A DNA stretch of 35,827 nucleotides from Paramuribaculum intestinale. Its GTDB lineage: Bacteria; Bacteroidota; Bacteroidia; Bacteroidales; Muribaculaceae. Position 1 is the stretch's first letter. Every line of letters starts with the position of its first letter. Below are positions 8,201 to 16,994 of this stretch, piece by piece. Under the pieces are notes generated by a model that did not search any database, was not told the origin of the DNA, and worked only from the letters and a program-made list of their open reading frames with translations. The position numbers and the translations under genes are program-made. The stretch lies in NCBI RefSeq assembly GCF_003024925.1, contig NZ_PUED01000006.1, forward strand, positions 1 to 35,827, written 5' to 3'.

Positions 8201-9878
8201 TATAACACACCGTCTGAAAACACGTTCGCATATATATCTTTCTCCACAAGTCTCATCCGTCATATTGTTGATCTGGACTCTGGCAATGCTCGCGGCTCCG
8301 GCAGTGATATTGTCGGTCACCGAACAGATGTCGTGGGCTGCACGCATCGCCAACGCTCTTTTCCCCGTCGGGGTGTTCGGTCTGTGGCTTGCATGTTCGC
8401 GCCGGGTGGCTGCGACAGTTCTGTCCACGATACCGTTCATGGTGCTTGGAGCGTTCCAGATTGTATTGCTGTTTCTCTACGGACGGTCGATCATAGCGGT
8501 CGACATGTTTCTCAACGTTGTCACGACAAATCCCACTGAGGTAGGTGAACTTTTGGGAAATCTGTTGTCAGCCATACTGACTGTCAGTCTGATGTATCTG
8601 CCGCCTATCGTATGTGCGGTCGTGGGATGTGTCCGGCATTGGCGTGCCGGCCGCCGTGCGCTCTTTGTCGTCCGTCGGGCTTCCTTGTCGGCTTTGCTGG
8701 TGGCTCTGGTAGCGATTGCGGTTTCGCTTCCTGGATCGCGTCCGGTGCGACCTCTGATTGATATCTATCCGCTCAATGTGCTTTATAACATTGTGCTTGC
8801 GGTCGATCGCACGGAAAGGCTTGAAAACTATGGGTCGACATCATCGTCGTTTTCGGCTCATGCTGTGGATCTTTTTCCGGCCGACTCTGCACGAAGGATC
8901 GTGGTGATCGTCGTGGGTGAAACAGCCCGTGGCGATCGTTGGCAGATCAATGGATATGGTCGCCCGACGTCGCCCTCGTTGGCTGCAGGTGGTTTTGTCA
9001 GCTTTCCGGAGGCATATTCAGAATCCAACACCACCCATAAGAGTGTCCCGATGCTGCTGTCGCATCTCACAGCCGATACATTCGGAGATTCCATATACTC
9101 GGTAAAGAGCATTGTGACAGCATTCCGTGAGGCGGGATTTCGCACAGCCTTCTTCTCCAACCAGCGCTACAACCGTTCGTTTATAGACCGCTTTGCGTTT
9201 GAAGCTGACACAACTCTGTTTATAAAGGAGCAGCCGGGGGCTTCGGGAGAGTCGTTAGATATGGAGCTGCTGCCGCTGCTGAAAGAAGAGTTGGTGCGTG
9301 GTGCGGATCGTCAGCTCATAGTGCTCCATGCCTATGGTTCTCATTTCAGCTACAACGACCGTTATCCTGAGGATTTTGCCCGATTCGGCCCTTATGAATA
9401 TACCGATGCCTCGTTGGCGGCCAAGGATCGGCTCGACAATGCCTACGACAATACCATACTCTACACAGCGGCCATGCTTGATTCTGTGGCGTCATGCCTG
9501 CGTTTGTCAGGTGCCGAGGCTGCGATGGTCTACGCCTCCGACCATGGTGAGGATATCTTCGACGACGACCGTCATCTGTTTCTTCATGCTTCACCTGTGC
9601 CGAGCCGATGGCAGATCGACGTCCCGATGATTGTATGGATTTCCGATCCCATGGCGGCGCGTCATCCCGGCTATTTCGACGCCGCCTGCGCCAATAGGCC
9701 GATGCCGGTCAGCACCTCGCGTTCGGTATATCATACCGCACTGCAGTTTGCAGGCATCGGTTCCCCGCTTTTCGATCCGGAGCTTTCCGTCGTGTCGGGG
9801 GAATATAAGAAACCGGCGCGGCGCTATCTTGACGATCACAACCGCGCCGTGGATCTCGACGCTATCCTCGCACGATAG
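8187..9878 (+). CDS. EptA-like phosphoethanolamine transferase
   Basis: The 563-residue inner-membrane enzyme has about five N-terminal membrane helices (residues 22-185) and a periplasmic sulfatase-like domain. Visible active-site features are E245 in VVGETARGD, the probable nucleophile T283 in SNTTHKSVPM, H386 in HAYGSHFSYNDRYP, and D452/H453 in YASDHGED. These match the metal-binding and nucleophile positions of EptA-type enzymes, which move phosphoethanolamine from phosphatidylethanolamine to lipid A or surface glycans. Acceptor specificity cannot be read from the sequence. The start lies inside the preceding gene, so translational coupling is likely. The stop is eight bases from the stop of the convergent lipoprotein gene. 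Confidence 0.88.
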   Translation: MKHSDITHRLKTRSHIYLSPQVSSVILLIWTLAMLAAPAVILSVTEQMSWAARIANALFPVGVFGLWLACSRRVAATVLSTIPFMVLGAFQIVLLFLYGRSIIAVDMFLNVVTTNPTEVGELLGNLLSAILTVSLMYLPPIVCAVVGCVRHWRAGRRALFVVRRASLSALLVALVAIAVSLPGSRPVRPLIDIYPLNVLYNIVLAVDRTERLENYGSTSSSFSAHAVDLFPADSARRIVVIVVGETARGDRWQINGYGRPTSPSLAAGGFVSFPEAYSESNTTHKSVPMLLSHLTADTFGDSIYSVKSIVTAFREAGFRTAFFSNQRYNRSFIDRFAFEADTTLFIKEQPGASGESLDMELLPLLKEELVRGADRQLIVLHAYGSHFSYNDRYPEDFARFGPYEYTDASLAAKDRLDNAYDNTILYTAAMLDSVASCLRLSGAEAAMVYASDHGEDIFDDDRHLFLHASPVPSRWQIDVPMIVWISDPMAARHPGYFDAACANRPMPVSTSRSVYHTALQFAGIGSPLFDPELSVVSGEYKKPARRYLDDHNRAVDLDAILAR

Positions 9879-9886
9879 GCGTCGTG

Positions 9887-10504
9887 CTATTTCGTAGGCT
9901 CGATATCTCCGATGCGTGACATTGTGATGTCTTTTTTCCCGACTTCATAGCGCAGGAGATTCTTCTTCACTTTTACGTCATCAAGGTGCTTTAGCTCAAG
10001 AAAACGTGTGGTGATCTCTCTCTTCAGGCGTGCCTTGAGTGATGCTGCAGCGAGAGGGCGGATCGAATCAAGGGCAGGCGCTTCCTGATTGGTCAGCAGA
10101 TTGGCGTCAAACACTATGTCGGCCGGATCTATGTCTATCTCGATCGATTGCGGATCTATAGCCACGCTCACTTCGTCATCGTCAATCGCTGTCCATACGC
10201 CCTGGGCTGATACTTCGGCGGCTGCCGAAAGGGCGTATGGCTGGACGATCTGATCCGTCTGTTGCAGAGGGCCTGTCGCGTCCACCATCGCCGAGATTAT
10301 CAGCGGACCGCCGTTCTTGTCGTCGTCGCGTACAAAATTGAAGGTCTCCACAATGTTGGCCGTGCCCGACATCTTGTCCGATAGGCGTTCGGGGGTGCCA
10401 CACCAGCTGCCTTTGATCTCTTTTGCTAGGCGAGCCGTTTCATCACACGATACAAGCGTCAGTGACACAAGTGCAATTGAAGCAAATAATGCGGTTTTGA
10501 TCAT
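9887..10504 (-). CDS. Hypothetical lipoprotein
   Basis: I do not recognise a family with certainty. The 205-residue protein has a lipoprotein signal with lipobox LVSC (cysteine at residue 20). The text KEIKGSWCGTPERL looks like the opening of a lipocalin-like or DUF4923-type small beta protein, with a Trp near the start of a barrel. The middle is acidic and rich in Asp (DPQSIEIDIDPADIVFDANL). The C-terminal part is charged and probably helical before a final strand. It is predicted to be anchored in a membrane facing the periplasm or surface. It is convergent with the phosphoethanolamine transferase gene, and its 5' region faces the fumarase promoter. Confidence 0.7.
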   Translation of the reverse strand: MIKTALFASIALVSLTLVSCDETARLAKEIKGSWCGTPERLSDKMSGTANIVETFNFVRDDDKNGGPLIISAMVDATGPLQQTDQIVQPYALSAAAEVSAQGVWTAIDDDEVSVAIDPQSIEIDIDPADIVFDANLLTNQEAPALDSIRPLAAASLKARLKREITTRFLELKHLDDVKVKKNLLRYEVGKKDITMSRIGDIEPTK

Positions 10505-10562
10505 GATTGTTGATATATGTTTTGCCTTTTTAAGATATTAACGCGAATAGGCGCATTAAAGT

Positions 10563-10594
10563 TTTGCTTTATGAAATCAAATTTGTTAACTTTG
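10563..10594 (+). promoter_or_regulatory. Promoter of the fumarase gene
   Basis: TTTG (10563-10566), a 20-base spacer and TAACTTTG (10587-10594) give an essentially perfect Bacteroidota promoter, 49 bases before the fumarase ATG. It is the best-formed promoter in the window and probably drives fum-mutA-mutB. Confidence 0.8.
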
Positions 10595-10643
10595 CCATTC
10601 AGATACGATAAACATATACAATAACATAAATACTTATCTGATT

Positions 10644-12290
10644 ATGGCAACCAAACCATTCCGATATCAGGAGATGTTTCCTATGTCGGCTGACACTACG
10701 GAGTATTATCTTCTGACACCCGACTATGTGAAGACCGAGAATTGGAACGGTCACGAGATGCTTGTCGTTGATCCCGAAGCTCTCACGGTGCTCGCGCGTC
10801 AGGCTACGCACGACAACGCTTTCATGCTCCGACGGGAGCATAACGAGATGGTGGCTAAGATACTTCACGATCCCGAAGCCAGCGAAAACGACAAGTTCGT
10901 GGCTCTTACCATGCTGCGCAATGCCGAAGTGGCAGCCAAGGGACAGCTCCCGTTCTGTCAGGATACCGGCACAGCTATAATCCACGGCAACAAGGGACAG
11001 AATGTATATACCGGCGGCGGCGACGAAGAACGTCTTTCCAAAGGTGTCTACCTCACCTACACCGAAGACAATCTTCGCTATTCGCAGAATGCGCCTCTGA
11101 CAATGTTCGATGAGGTCAACACCGGATGCAATCTTCCTGCACAGATCGATCTCCATGCCGTCGACGGCAACGAATACAAGTTCCTTTTCGTGGCAAAAGG
11201 AGGCGGATCGGCCAACAAGACCTATCTCTATCAGGAAACAAAGGCGCTTCTGACGCCCGAAAAGCTCGTCCCCTTCCTCGTGGAGAAGATGAAGAGCCTC
11301 GGCACAGCCGCCTGTCCGCCCTATCACATCGCGTTTGTTATCGGAGGCACATCGGCCGAGATGAACCTCGCCACAGTAAAGAAGGCCTCTGTAAAATACT
11401 ACGACAATCTTCCTACCAAGGGCAACGAACTCGGACATGCATTCCGCGACGCGGAGCTGGAGAAGCAGCTCCTCGAAGAGGCGCAGCGCATCGGACTCGG
11501 CGCGCAGTTCGGAGGTAAATATTTCGCCCACGACATACGCGTCATCCGTCTGCCGCGCCACGGTGCGTCCTGCCCCGTCGGTCTTGGCGTAAGCTGCTCG
11601 GCCGACCGCAATATCAAGGCAAAGATCAATAGCAAGGGACTATGGATCGAGAAACTTGATTCCAATCCCGGCGAACTGATCCCCGAAGAGATGCGCCGCG
11701 AAGGAGAAGGTCAGGTAGTGAAGATCGATCTCAACCGTCCGATGCCCGAAATACTTAAGGAACTCTCCAAATATCCGGTGGCCACGCGCTTGTCGCTCAA
11801 CGGCACTATTATCGTAGGCCGCGACATAGCCCACGCCAAGATCAAGGAGCGTCTCGACCGTGGCGAGCCGATGCCGGAATACATGCAGAATCATCCTATC
11901 TACTATGCCGGACCGGCCAAGACGCCGGCAGGAATGCCTTCAGGATCCTTCGGACCCACCACTGCCGGACGCATGGACTCCTATGTCGACCAGTTCCAGT
12001 CCGAAGGTGGATCGATGGTGATGATAGCCAAGGGCAACCGTAGCCAGCAGGTAACCGATGCCTGCCACAAACATGGAGGATTCTACCTCGGATCTATCGG
12101 CGGACCGGCCGCTATACTCGCACAGAACTCCATCAAGAAAGTGGAATGCCTCGAATATCCCGAACTCGGCATGGAGGCTATCTGGAAAATCGAAGTGGAG
12201 GACTTCCCCGCCTTCATACTTGTCGACGACAAAGGCAACGATTTCTTCCAGCAGATAGTGCAGAAATGCAACGGATGCGGACTCAAGTAA
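10644..12290 (+). CDS. fumA: Fumarate hydratase, class I (4Fe-4S)
   Basis: The 548-residue enzyme interconverts fumarate and malate. It is the oxygen-sensitive iron-sulfur type, and its length equals that of E. coli FumA. The three cluster cysteines are at C105 ([10 protein letters not shown]), C224 (TAACPPYH) and C318 (GVSCSADRN), the positions I recall for the E. coli protein. The C-terminal domain carries [20 protein letters not shown] and [16 protein letters not shown]. In fermentative Bacteroidales the enzyme runs from malate to fumarate on the reductive branch to succinate. Codons are strongly C-ending, suggesting high expression. It has its own promoter and is followed after 84 bases, containing a UUCG hairpin, by mutA. 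The symbol fumA marks the class; the paralogue name could differ. Confidence 0.96.
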   Translation: MATKPFRYQEMFPMSADTTEYYLLTPDYVKTENWNGHEMLVVDPEALTVLARQATHDNAFMLRREHNEMVAKILHDPEASENDKFVALTMLRNAEVAAKGQLPFCQDTGTAIIHGNKGQNVYTGGGDEERLSKGVYLTYTEDNLRYSQNAPLTMFDEVNTGCNLPAQIDLHAVDGNEYKFLFVAKGGGSANKTYLYQETKALLTPEKLVPFLVEKMKSLGTAACPPYHIAFVIGGTSAEMNLATVKKASVKYYDNLPTKGNELGHAFRDAELEKQLLEEAQRIGLGAQFGGKYFAHDIRVIRLPRHGASCPVGLGVSCSADRNIKAKINSKGLWIEKLDSNPGELIPEEMRREGEGQVVKIDLNRPMPEILKELSKYPVATRLSLNGTIIVGRDIAHAKIKERLDRGEPMPEYMQNHPIYYAGPAKTPAGMPSGSFGPTTAGRMDSYVDQFQSEGGSMVMIAKGNRSQQVTDACHKHGGFYLGSIGGPAAILAQNSIKKVECLEYPELGMEAIWKIEVEDFPAFILVDDKGNDFFQQIVQKCNGCGLK

Positions 12291-12308
12291 TCATACCGTC
12301 ACTACATC

Positions 12309-12336
12309 GCGCTTGGATGCTTCGGCATCCGGGCGC
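12309..12336 (+). other. UUCG-capped hairpin between fumarase and mutA
   Basis: A 12-pair stem (two G-U pairs in the middle) is closed by the very stable tetraloop ttcg at 12321-12324, with core arms ggatgc/gcatcc. No T run follows, so it is not a standard terminator. It may stabilise mRNA ends, slow polymerase, or set the relative expression of fum and mutAB. Confidence 0.7.
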
Positions 12337-12374
12337 TCTGACATTAAAGAAATCTTAATACCCAATACCAAATC

Positions 12375-14225
12375 ATGGCAGAAAAAAAAGAAAAATTGTT
12401 TGACCAGTTTCCGCCGGTGACCACAGCCGAATGGCGCGAGAAAGTGGAAGCCGACCTGAAAGGTGCTCCTTTCGACAAGAAACTGGTATGGCGTACCAAT
12501 GAGGGCTTCAATGTGCAGCCTATGTACCGTGCAGAGGATATAGAAAACCTCAGCACAACCGATTCGCTTCCCGGCGAATATCCGTTTGTCCGTGGCACAC
12601 GCACCGACAACGACTGGCTGGCCCGTCAGGAAATTGACGCCGCCGATCCTGTCGCCGCCAATGCCAAGGCTCTCGACGTGCTCGGCAAGGGCATCACGTC
12701 GCTTGGATTCCGTATGAAAGAGTGCGACGCCGCTACTGTCGCATCGCTGCTCAAGGATATCGATATCGCCAAGGTGGAGATCAACTTCACCGCATGCCCG
12801 CGCCACTGCGAGGAGCTGTGCGCAAGCATCGTGAAGTATGTCAAGGACCATGGCGCCGCCGACACATTCCGCGGAAGCATCGATTTCAATCCGTTCAAGA
12901 AGGCTCTCAAGCACGGCAAGCCGTTCCCCGGCGATATCGCCCAAATGGCTGCCGATATGATTTCAGTGGCCTCCGATGTCAAGGGACTGCGTCTGCTCGG
13001 TGCCGACGGCGTGATGCTGAGCGATGCCGGAGCCTATATATATCAGGAACTTGGCTATGCTCTTGCATGGGGCGCCGAATGGCTGACTCTGCTCACCGAC
13101 CGGGGACTCTCGGTCGATGAGGTAGCATCGCGTGTGAAGTTCAACATGGGTATCTCCAGCAACTATTTCATGGAGATCGCCAAATTCCGTGCGGCACGAA
13201 TGCTCTGGGCGCAGATCGTGGAGCTTTACAAGCCCGCATCGGCCGACGCCTGCAAGATGGCGGTGCATGCCGTGACATCGCGGTTCAACCAGACAGTCTA
13301 CGACGCACACGTCAATCTTCTGCGCAGCCAGACCGAATGTATGTCGGCCGCTCTCGCAGGAGTCGACTCTATCACTGTGACTCCCTTCGATGCACCCTAT
13401 CGCACACCCGATGATTTCTCCGAACGCATCGCGCGCAATCAGCAGTTCCTTCTCAAGGAGGAGAGCCATCTCGACAAGGTGGTCGATCCTGCCGGAGGAT
13501 CATACTATGTCGAGACTCTGACGGTCGCTATTGCCAAGGAGGCATGGAAGCTCTTCCTCGAAGTGGAGGACAAGGGCGGATTCCTTGCAGCTGTCAACGA
13601 TGGCGAAGTGCAGCGCGCTGTCCGCGCCACTTCCGATAAGCGCCACACCGACGTGGCACGCCGTAAGGAGATACTTCTCGGCACCAACCAGTACCCCAAT
13701 ATCAACGAGATGGCGGCCTCAAAGATAGAAGCCACCGGATGCTCGTGCGGATGTCACAACCATGACGATGACAATGCTGACGCAGCGCTCCCCACAGCCC
13801 GCGCGGCAAGCGATTTCGAAGCGCTGCGACTGGCCACGGAGGCAGCATCCAATCGTCCGAAGGTGTTTATGCTCACTATCGGCAATCTGGCCATGCGTCT
13901 CGCACGTGCGCAGTTCTCCACCAACTTCTTCGGCTGTGCCGGCTACGAGATCATCGACAATCTCGGATTCGAGACAGTGCAGCAGGGCGTCGACGAAGCT
14001 CTTGCCAAGGGTGCCGACGTGATCGTGCTCTGCTCAAGCGATGACGAGTATGCCGAGCTCGCTCCCGAAGCCTACCGCTACCTCGACGGCCGCGCCGAAT
14101 TCGTTGTGGCAGGCGCTCCGGCCTGCACCGACGATCTCAAGGCCATCGGCATAGAGAATTTCGTCAATGTGCGCTCAAATGTGCTCGACACTCTGCGTGC
14201 GTTCAACGAGCGTCTGCTCAAATGA
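12375..14225 (+). CDS. mutA: Methylmalonyl-CoA mutase, small (beta) subunit
   Basis: The 616-residue protein is the non-catalytic partner of MutB. The pair isomerises succinyl-CoA and methylmalonyl-CoA with adenosylcobalamin in the succinate-propionate route. The N-terminal TIM-barrel domain (to about residue 450) shows family text such as [20 protein letters not shown] and PAGGSYYVETLT. The C-terminal domain (about 490-616) has the B12-domain fold but lacks DxHxxG, as expected for the small subunit. An unusual linker at residues 456-466 contains C456, C458, C460, H461 and H463 followed by three Asp. Codons are strongly C-ending, like those of its neighbours. It lies 29 bases before mutB in the same operon. 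Confidence 0.95.
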   Translation: MAEKKEKLFDQFPPVTTAEWREKVEADLKGAPFDKKLVWRTNEGFNVQPMYRAEDIENLSTTDSLPGEYPFVRGTRTDNDWLARQEIDAADPVAANAKALDVLGKGITSLGFRMKECDAATVASLLKDIDIAKVEINFTACPRHCEELCASIVKYVKDHGAADTFRGSIDFNPFKKALKHGKPFPGDIAQMAADMISVASDVKGLRLLGADGVMLSDAGAYIYQELGYALAWGAEWLTLLTDRGLSVDEVASRVKFNMGISSNYFMEIAKFRAARMLWAQIVELYKPASADACKMAVHAVTSRFNQTVYDAHVNLLRSQTECMSAALAGVDSITVTPFDAPYRTPDDFSERIARNQQFLLKEESHLDKVVDPAGGSYYVETLTVAIAKEAWKLFLEVEDKGGFLAAVNDGEVQRAVRATSDKRHTDVARRKEILLGTNQYPNINEMAASKIEATGCSCGCHNHDDDNADAALPTARAASDFEALRLATEAASNRPKVFMLTIGNLAMRLARAQFSTNFFGCAGYEIIDNLGFETVQQGVDEALAKGADVIVLCSSDDEYAELAPEAYRYLDGRAEFVVAGAPACTDDLKAIGIENFVNVRSNVLDTLRAFNERLLK

Positions 14226-14254
14226 TAAATCCTCATCCTTAATACCATCTTACA

Positions 14255-16393
14255 ATGAGACCCGATTTTAATAATATCGACATAACGAAAGATGCCTTCA
14301 CCACTCCGGCTCATGCCCCGGCGGAGGCAAAGGGTGAGGAATGGCTCACGCCCGAACTTATCCCTGTAAAACCGATCTATACAAAGAGCGACCTTGAAGG
14401 ACTCGAACACCTCAACTATGTGTCAGGTCTTCCTCCGTTCCTCAGAGGTCCGTACAGCGCCATGTACCCCCTGCGCCCCTGGACTATCCGACAGTATGCC
14501 GGATTCTCCACCGCAGCCGAATCCAACGCTTTCTACCGCCGCAACCTCGCAGCAGGTCAGAAGGGACTCTCGGTGGCGTTTGACCTTGCCACACACCGTG
14601 GTTACGACGCTGACCACTCGCGCGTGGTGGGCGACGTGGGCAAGGCCGGAGTGTCGATCTGCTCGCTCGACGACATGAAGGTGCTCTTCGACGGTATACC
14701 CCTCAACAAGATGTCGGTGTCGATGACCATGAACGGTGCCGTTCTTCCGGTACTCGCTTTCTATATCAATGCCGGACTCGAACAGGGTGCCAGGCTCGAA
14801 GAAATGGCCGGAACGATACAGAACGATATCCTCAAGGAGTTCATGGTGCGCAACACCTATATCTATCCGCCGGAGTTCTCGATGCGTATTATCGCCGATA
14901 TATTCGAATACACATCGCAGAACATGCCCAAGTTCAACTCCATCTCCATCTCCGGCTACCACATGCAGGAGGCCGGAGCTACCTGCGACATCGAGCTGGC
15001 CTATACGCTTGCCGACGGACTTGAGTATCTGCGCGCGGGCGTCAATGCCGGCATGGATATCGACTCGTTCGCCCCGCGTCTGTCGTTCTTCTGGGCTATC
15101 GGCATGAACTTCTTCATGGAGATCGCCAAGATGCGCGCGGCGCGTATGCTCTGGGCCAAGATCGTCAAGCAGTTCAACCCCAAGAACCCGAAGTCGCTTG
15201 CGCTCCGCACCCATTCACAGACCTCCGGATGGTCGCTGACAGAGCAGGATCCGTTCAACAATGTCGGACGTACCTGTATCGAGGCTATGGGAGCTGCCCT
15301 CGGACACACACAGTCGCTCCACACCAACGCTCTCGACGAGGCTATCGCTCTTCCCACCGACTTCTCGGCGCGTATCGCACGTAATACGCAGATCTATATC
15401 CAGGAAGAAACTATGGTGACAAAGGAGATCGACCCCTGGGCCGGATCATACTACGTGGAGGCGCTCACCAACGAGATCGCACAACGCGCATGGGAGCACA
15501 TCCAGGAGATCGAAAAGCTCGGCGGCATGGCCAAGGCTATCGAAACCGGACTGCCCAAGCTCCGTATCGAGGGAGCCGCTGCGCGCACACAGGCGCGTAT
15601 CGACTCCGGTCGCCAGACCATCGTCGGTATCAACAAGTACAGACTCGACCACGAGGATCCGATCGACATCCTCGAGATCGACAATACCGAAGTGCGCAAG
15701 GAGCAGATCGAACGGCTCAACGAAGTCAAGAGCCATCGCGATGAGGCCAAGGTCAAGGAGGCTCTCGCGGCTATCACCGAGTGCGTGCGCACCCGCAAGG
15801 GCAATCTGCTCGACCTCGCCGTGAAGGCTGCCGGACTGCGCGCTACGCTCGGCGAGATTTCCGACGCATGCGAAGAAGTAGTAGGACGATACAAAGCACA
15901 GATACAAACCATTTCAGGAGTGTACAGCAACGAAACCAACAACGACCCCGACTTCGTCAGGGCACAGAAGAAGGTGGAGGAGTTCGCCAAACGCGAAGGA
16001 CGCCAGCCGCGTATAATGATCGCCAAAATGGGTCAGGACGGCCACGACCGCGGAGCCAAAGTCGTCGCTACAGGATATGCCGACTGCGGATTCGACGTCG
16101 ATATGGGACCGCTCTTCCAGACTCCCGCCGAGGCTGCGCGTCAGGCGGTGGAAAACGATGTGCACATACTCGGCGTAAGCTCGCTCGCTGCCGGCCACAA
16201 GACGCTCGTGCCGCAGGTCATCGAGGAGCTGCGCAAACTCGGACGTGAGGATATACTCGTCACTGCCGGTGGTGTGATCCCCGCGCAGGACTACGATTTC
16301 CTCTATCGTGCGGGTGTGGCGGCTATCTTTGGCCCTGGCACACGTATCCCCGACAGCGCCATCAAGATGATAGAGCTCCTCGAAGCCGAGTGA
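14255..16393 (+). CDS. mutB: Methylmalonyl-CoA mutase, large (alpha, catalytic) subunit
   Basis: The 712-residue catalytic subunit has the TIM barrel (about residues 30-560) with [20 protein letters not shown], the family region that wraps the CoA ester. [15 protein letters not shown] lies in the barrel core. The cobalamin domain carries the base-off motif D595-G-H597-D-R-G600, in which H597 coordinates cobalt. The end reads [10 protein letters not shown]. Methylmalonyl-CoA epimerase and the mutase chaperone MeaB are not in this window. It is the last gene of the probable fum-mutA-mutB operon and is followed by a long terminator hairpin at 16435-16471. Confidence 0.98.
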   Translation: MRPDFNNIDITKDAFTTPAHAPAEAKGEEWLTPELIPVKPIYTKSDLEGLEHLNYVSGLPPFLRGPYSAMYPLRPWTIRQYAGFSTAAESNAFYRRNLAAGQKGLSVAFDLATHRGYDADHSRVVGDVGKAGVSICSLDDMKVLFDGIPLNKMSVSMTMNGAVLPVLAFYINAGLEQGARLEEMAGTIQNDILKEFMVRNTYIYPPEFSMRIIADIFEYTSQNMPKFNSISISGYHMQEAGATCDIELAYTLADGLEYLRAGVNAGMDIDSFAPRLSFFWAIGMNFFMEIAKMRAARMLWAKIVKQFNPKNPKSLALRTHSQTSGWSLTEQDPFNNVGRTCIEAMGAALGHTQSLHTNALDEAIALPTDFSARIARNTQIYIQEETMVTKEIDPWAGSYYVEALTNEIAQRAWEHIQEIEKLGGMAKAIETGLPKLRIEGAAARTQARIDSGRQTIVGINKYRLDHEDPIDILEIDNTEVRKEQIERLNEVKSHRDEAKVKEALAAITECVRTRKGNLLDLAVKAAGLRATLGEISDACEEVVGRYKAQIQTISGVYSNETNNDPDFVRAQKKVEEFAKREGRQPRIMIAKMGQDGHDRGAKVVATGYADCGFDVDMGPLFQTPAEAARQAVENDVHILGVSSLAAGHKTLVPQVIEELRKLGREDILVTAGGVIPAQDYDFLYRAGVAAIFGPGTRIPDSAIKMIELLEAE

Positions 16394-16434
16394 TCTCGTT
16401 CCCACAGGTCATTCCGTTGACCTCCTAATGATAT

Positions 16435-16475
16435 AAGACCCTGTGTCACGCAATCGATGACACAGGGTCTTGTCT
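16435..16475 (+). terminator. Terminator after mutB
   Basis: Fourteen-base arms aagaccctgtgtca (16435-16448) and tgacacagggtctt (16458-16471) pair perfectly and are followed by a modest T-rich tail (tgtctt). The position 42 bases after the mutB stop supports termination of the operon. Confidence 0.85.
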
Positions 16476-16570
16476 TGATTCTGATGGCGCTGTGTCAAAA
16501 AATCAATATGTTGCAGCGTATTGTTATGCCCGAATGGACAATTCATTATAAGGCTGATGGAATATGGTCG

Positions 16571-16766
16571 TAAGTAACTCGCAAAAATTAGCTGCGAGTG
16601 ATTTTTGAGATTTGTTCGAGTGTTTTTTACTTGAAAACGAGGGCGTGTAGCGAGCTACACAACTGAGGGTGAAAGCAAAAAACGCCGGACAACATCAAAA
16701 AGCGCCGCAGCAGGCACGGGTTACTGATGAATTTAATAATATCAACTAATTTTTAAGAGTTACTTA
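16571..16766. mobile_element. MITE-like element, 196 bases, with 20-base terminal inverted repeats and TA ends
   Basis: The left end (16571-16590) and the reverse complement of the right end (16747-16766) agree at 18 of 20 bases; both start TAAGTAACTC and finish AAAAATTA. The outermost bases are TA on each side, compatible with a TA target duplication as made by IS630/Tc1-mariner transposases. No coding sequence fits inside. Internally there are nested stems: actcgc/gcgagt (16577-16582 and 16594-16599), a long imperfect stem (16620-16632 with 16672-16685), and a central hairpin gtgtag-cgag-ctacac (16645-16660). It lies between the mutB terminator and the 3' end of maeB, a neutral site. The assignment rests on structure only; copies elsewhere were not tested. 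Confidence 0.65.
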
Positions 16767-16820
16767 GTGCAAAAAAAAGTAATACATTGTTCCATCTCCC
16801 CTTCGGTTGTCCTTAGGCAA

Positions 16821-16850
16821 GTTGTAGGGATGCTCCACGGAGCATACAAC
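16821..16850. other. Bulged hairpin in the mutB-maeB spacer
   Basis: Arms gttgt + atgctc pair with gagcat + acaac around the loop cacg, with a four-base bulge (aggg) on one side. No T run follows on either strand. The purpose is unknown; it may be part of an intergenic repeat family. Confidence 0.4.
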
Positions 16851-16900
16851 CTGCAGGTATATGATTATTGCCGTTGCTGTTCAAGGCGGTATTTTCGAAA

Positions 16901-16953
16901 ATGCCTGCGGTTTCTGTAGCTGTAGTAATGACAGACAGAGAAGCCGCAGGCAT
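16901..16953 (-). terminator. Long hairpin downstream of maeB, possible terminator
   Basis: ATGCCTGCGG (16901-16910) pairs perfectly with CCGCAGGCAT (16944-16953). The stem continues imperfectly with tttctgt against acagagaag. It begins 42 bases past the maeB stop on the minus strand. The following T run is poor (tttcgaaaat), so termination efficiency is uncertain. Confidence 0.5.
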
Positions 16954-16994
16954 GAAGTGTTATGATTGTGTGATGTGTCGCTCAGGTCAGCTGT

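Noticed and set aside
10599-11561. Minus-strand open frame of 320 codons inside fumarase
   Set aside because: It is the antisense shadow of a strongly C-ending coding sequence; the plus-strand frame has all three cluster cysteines and family motifs.
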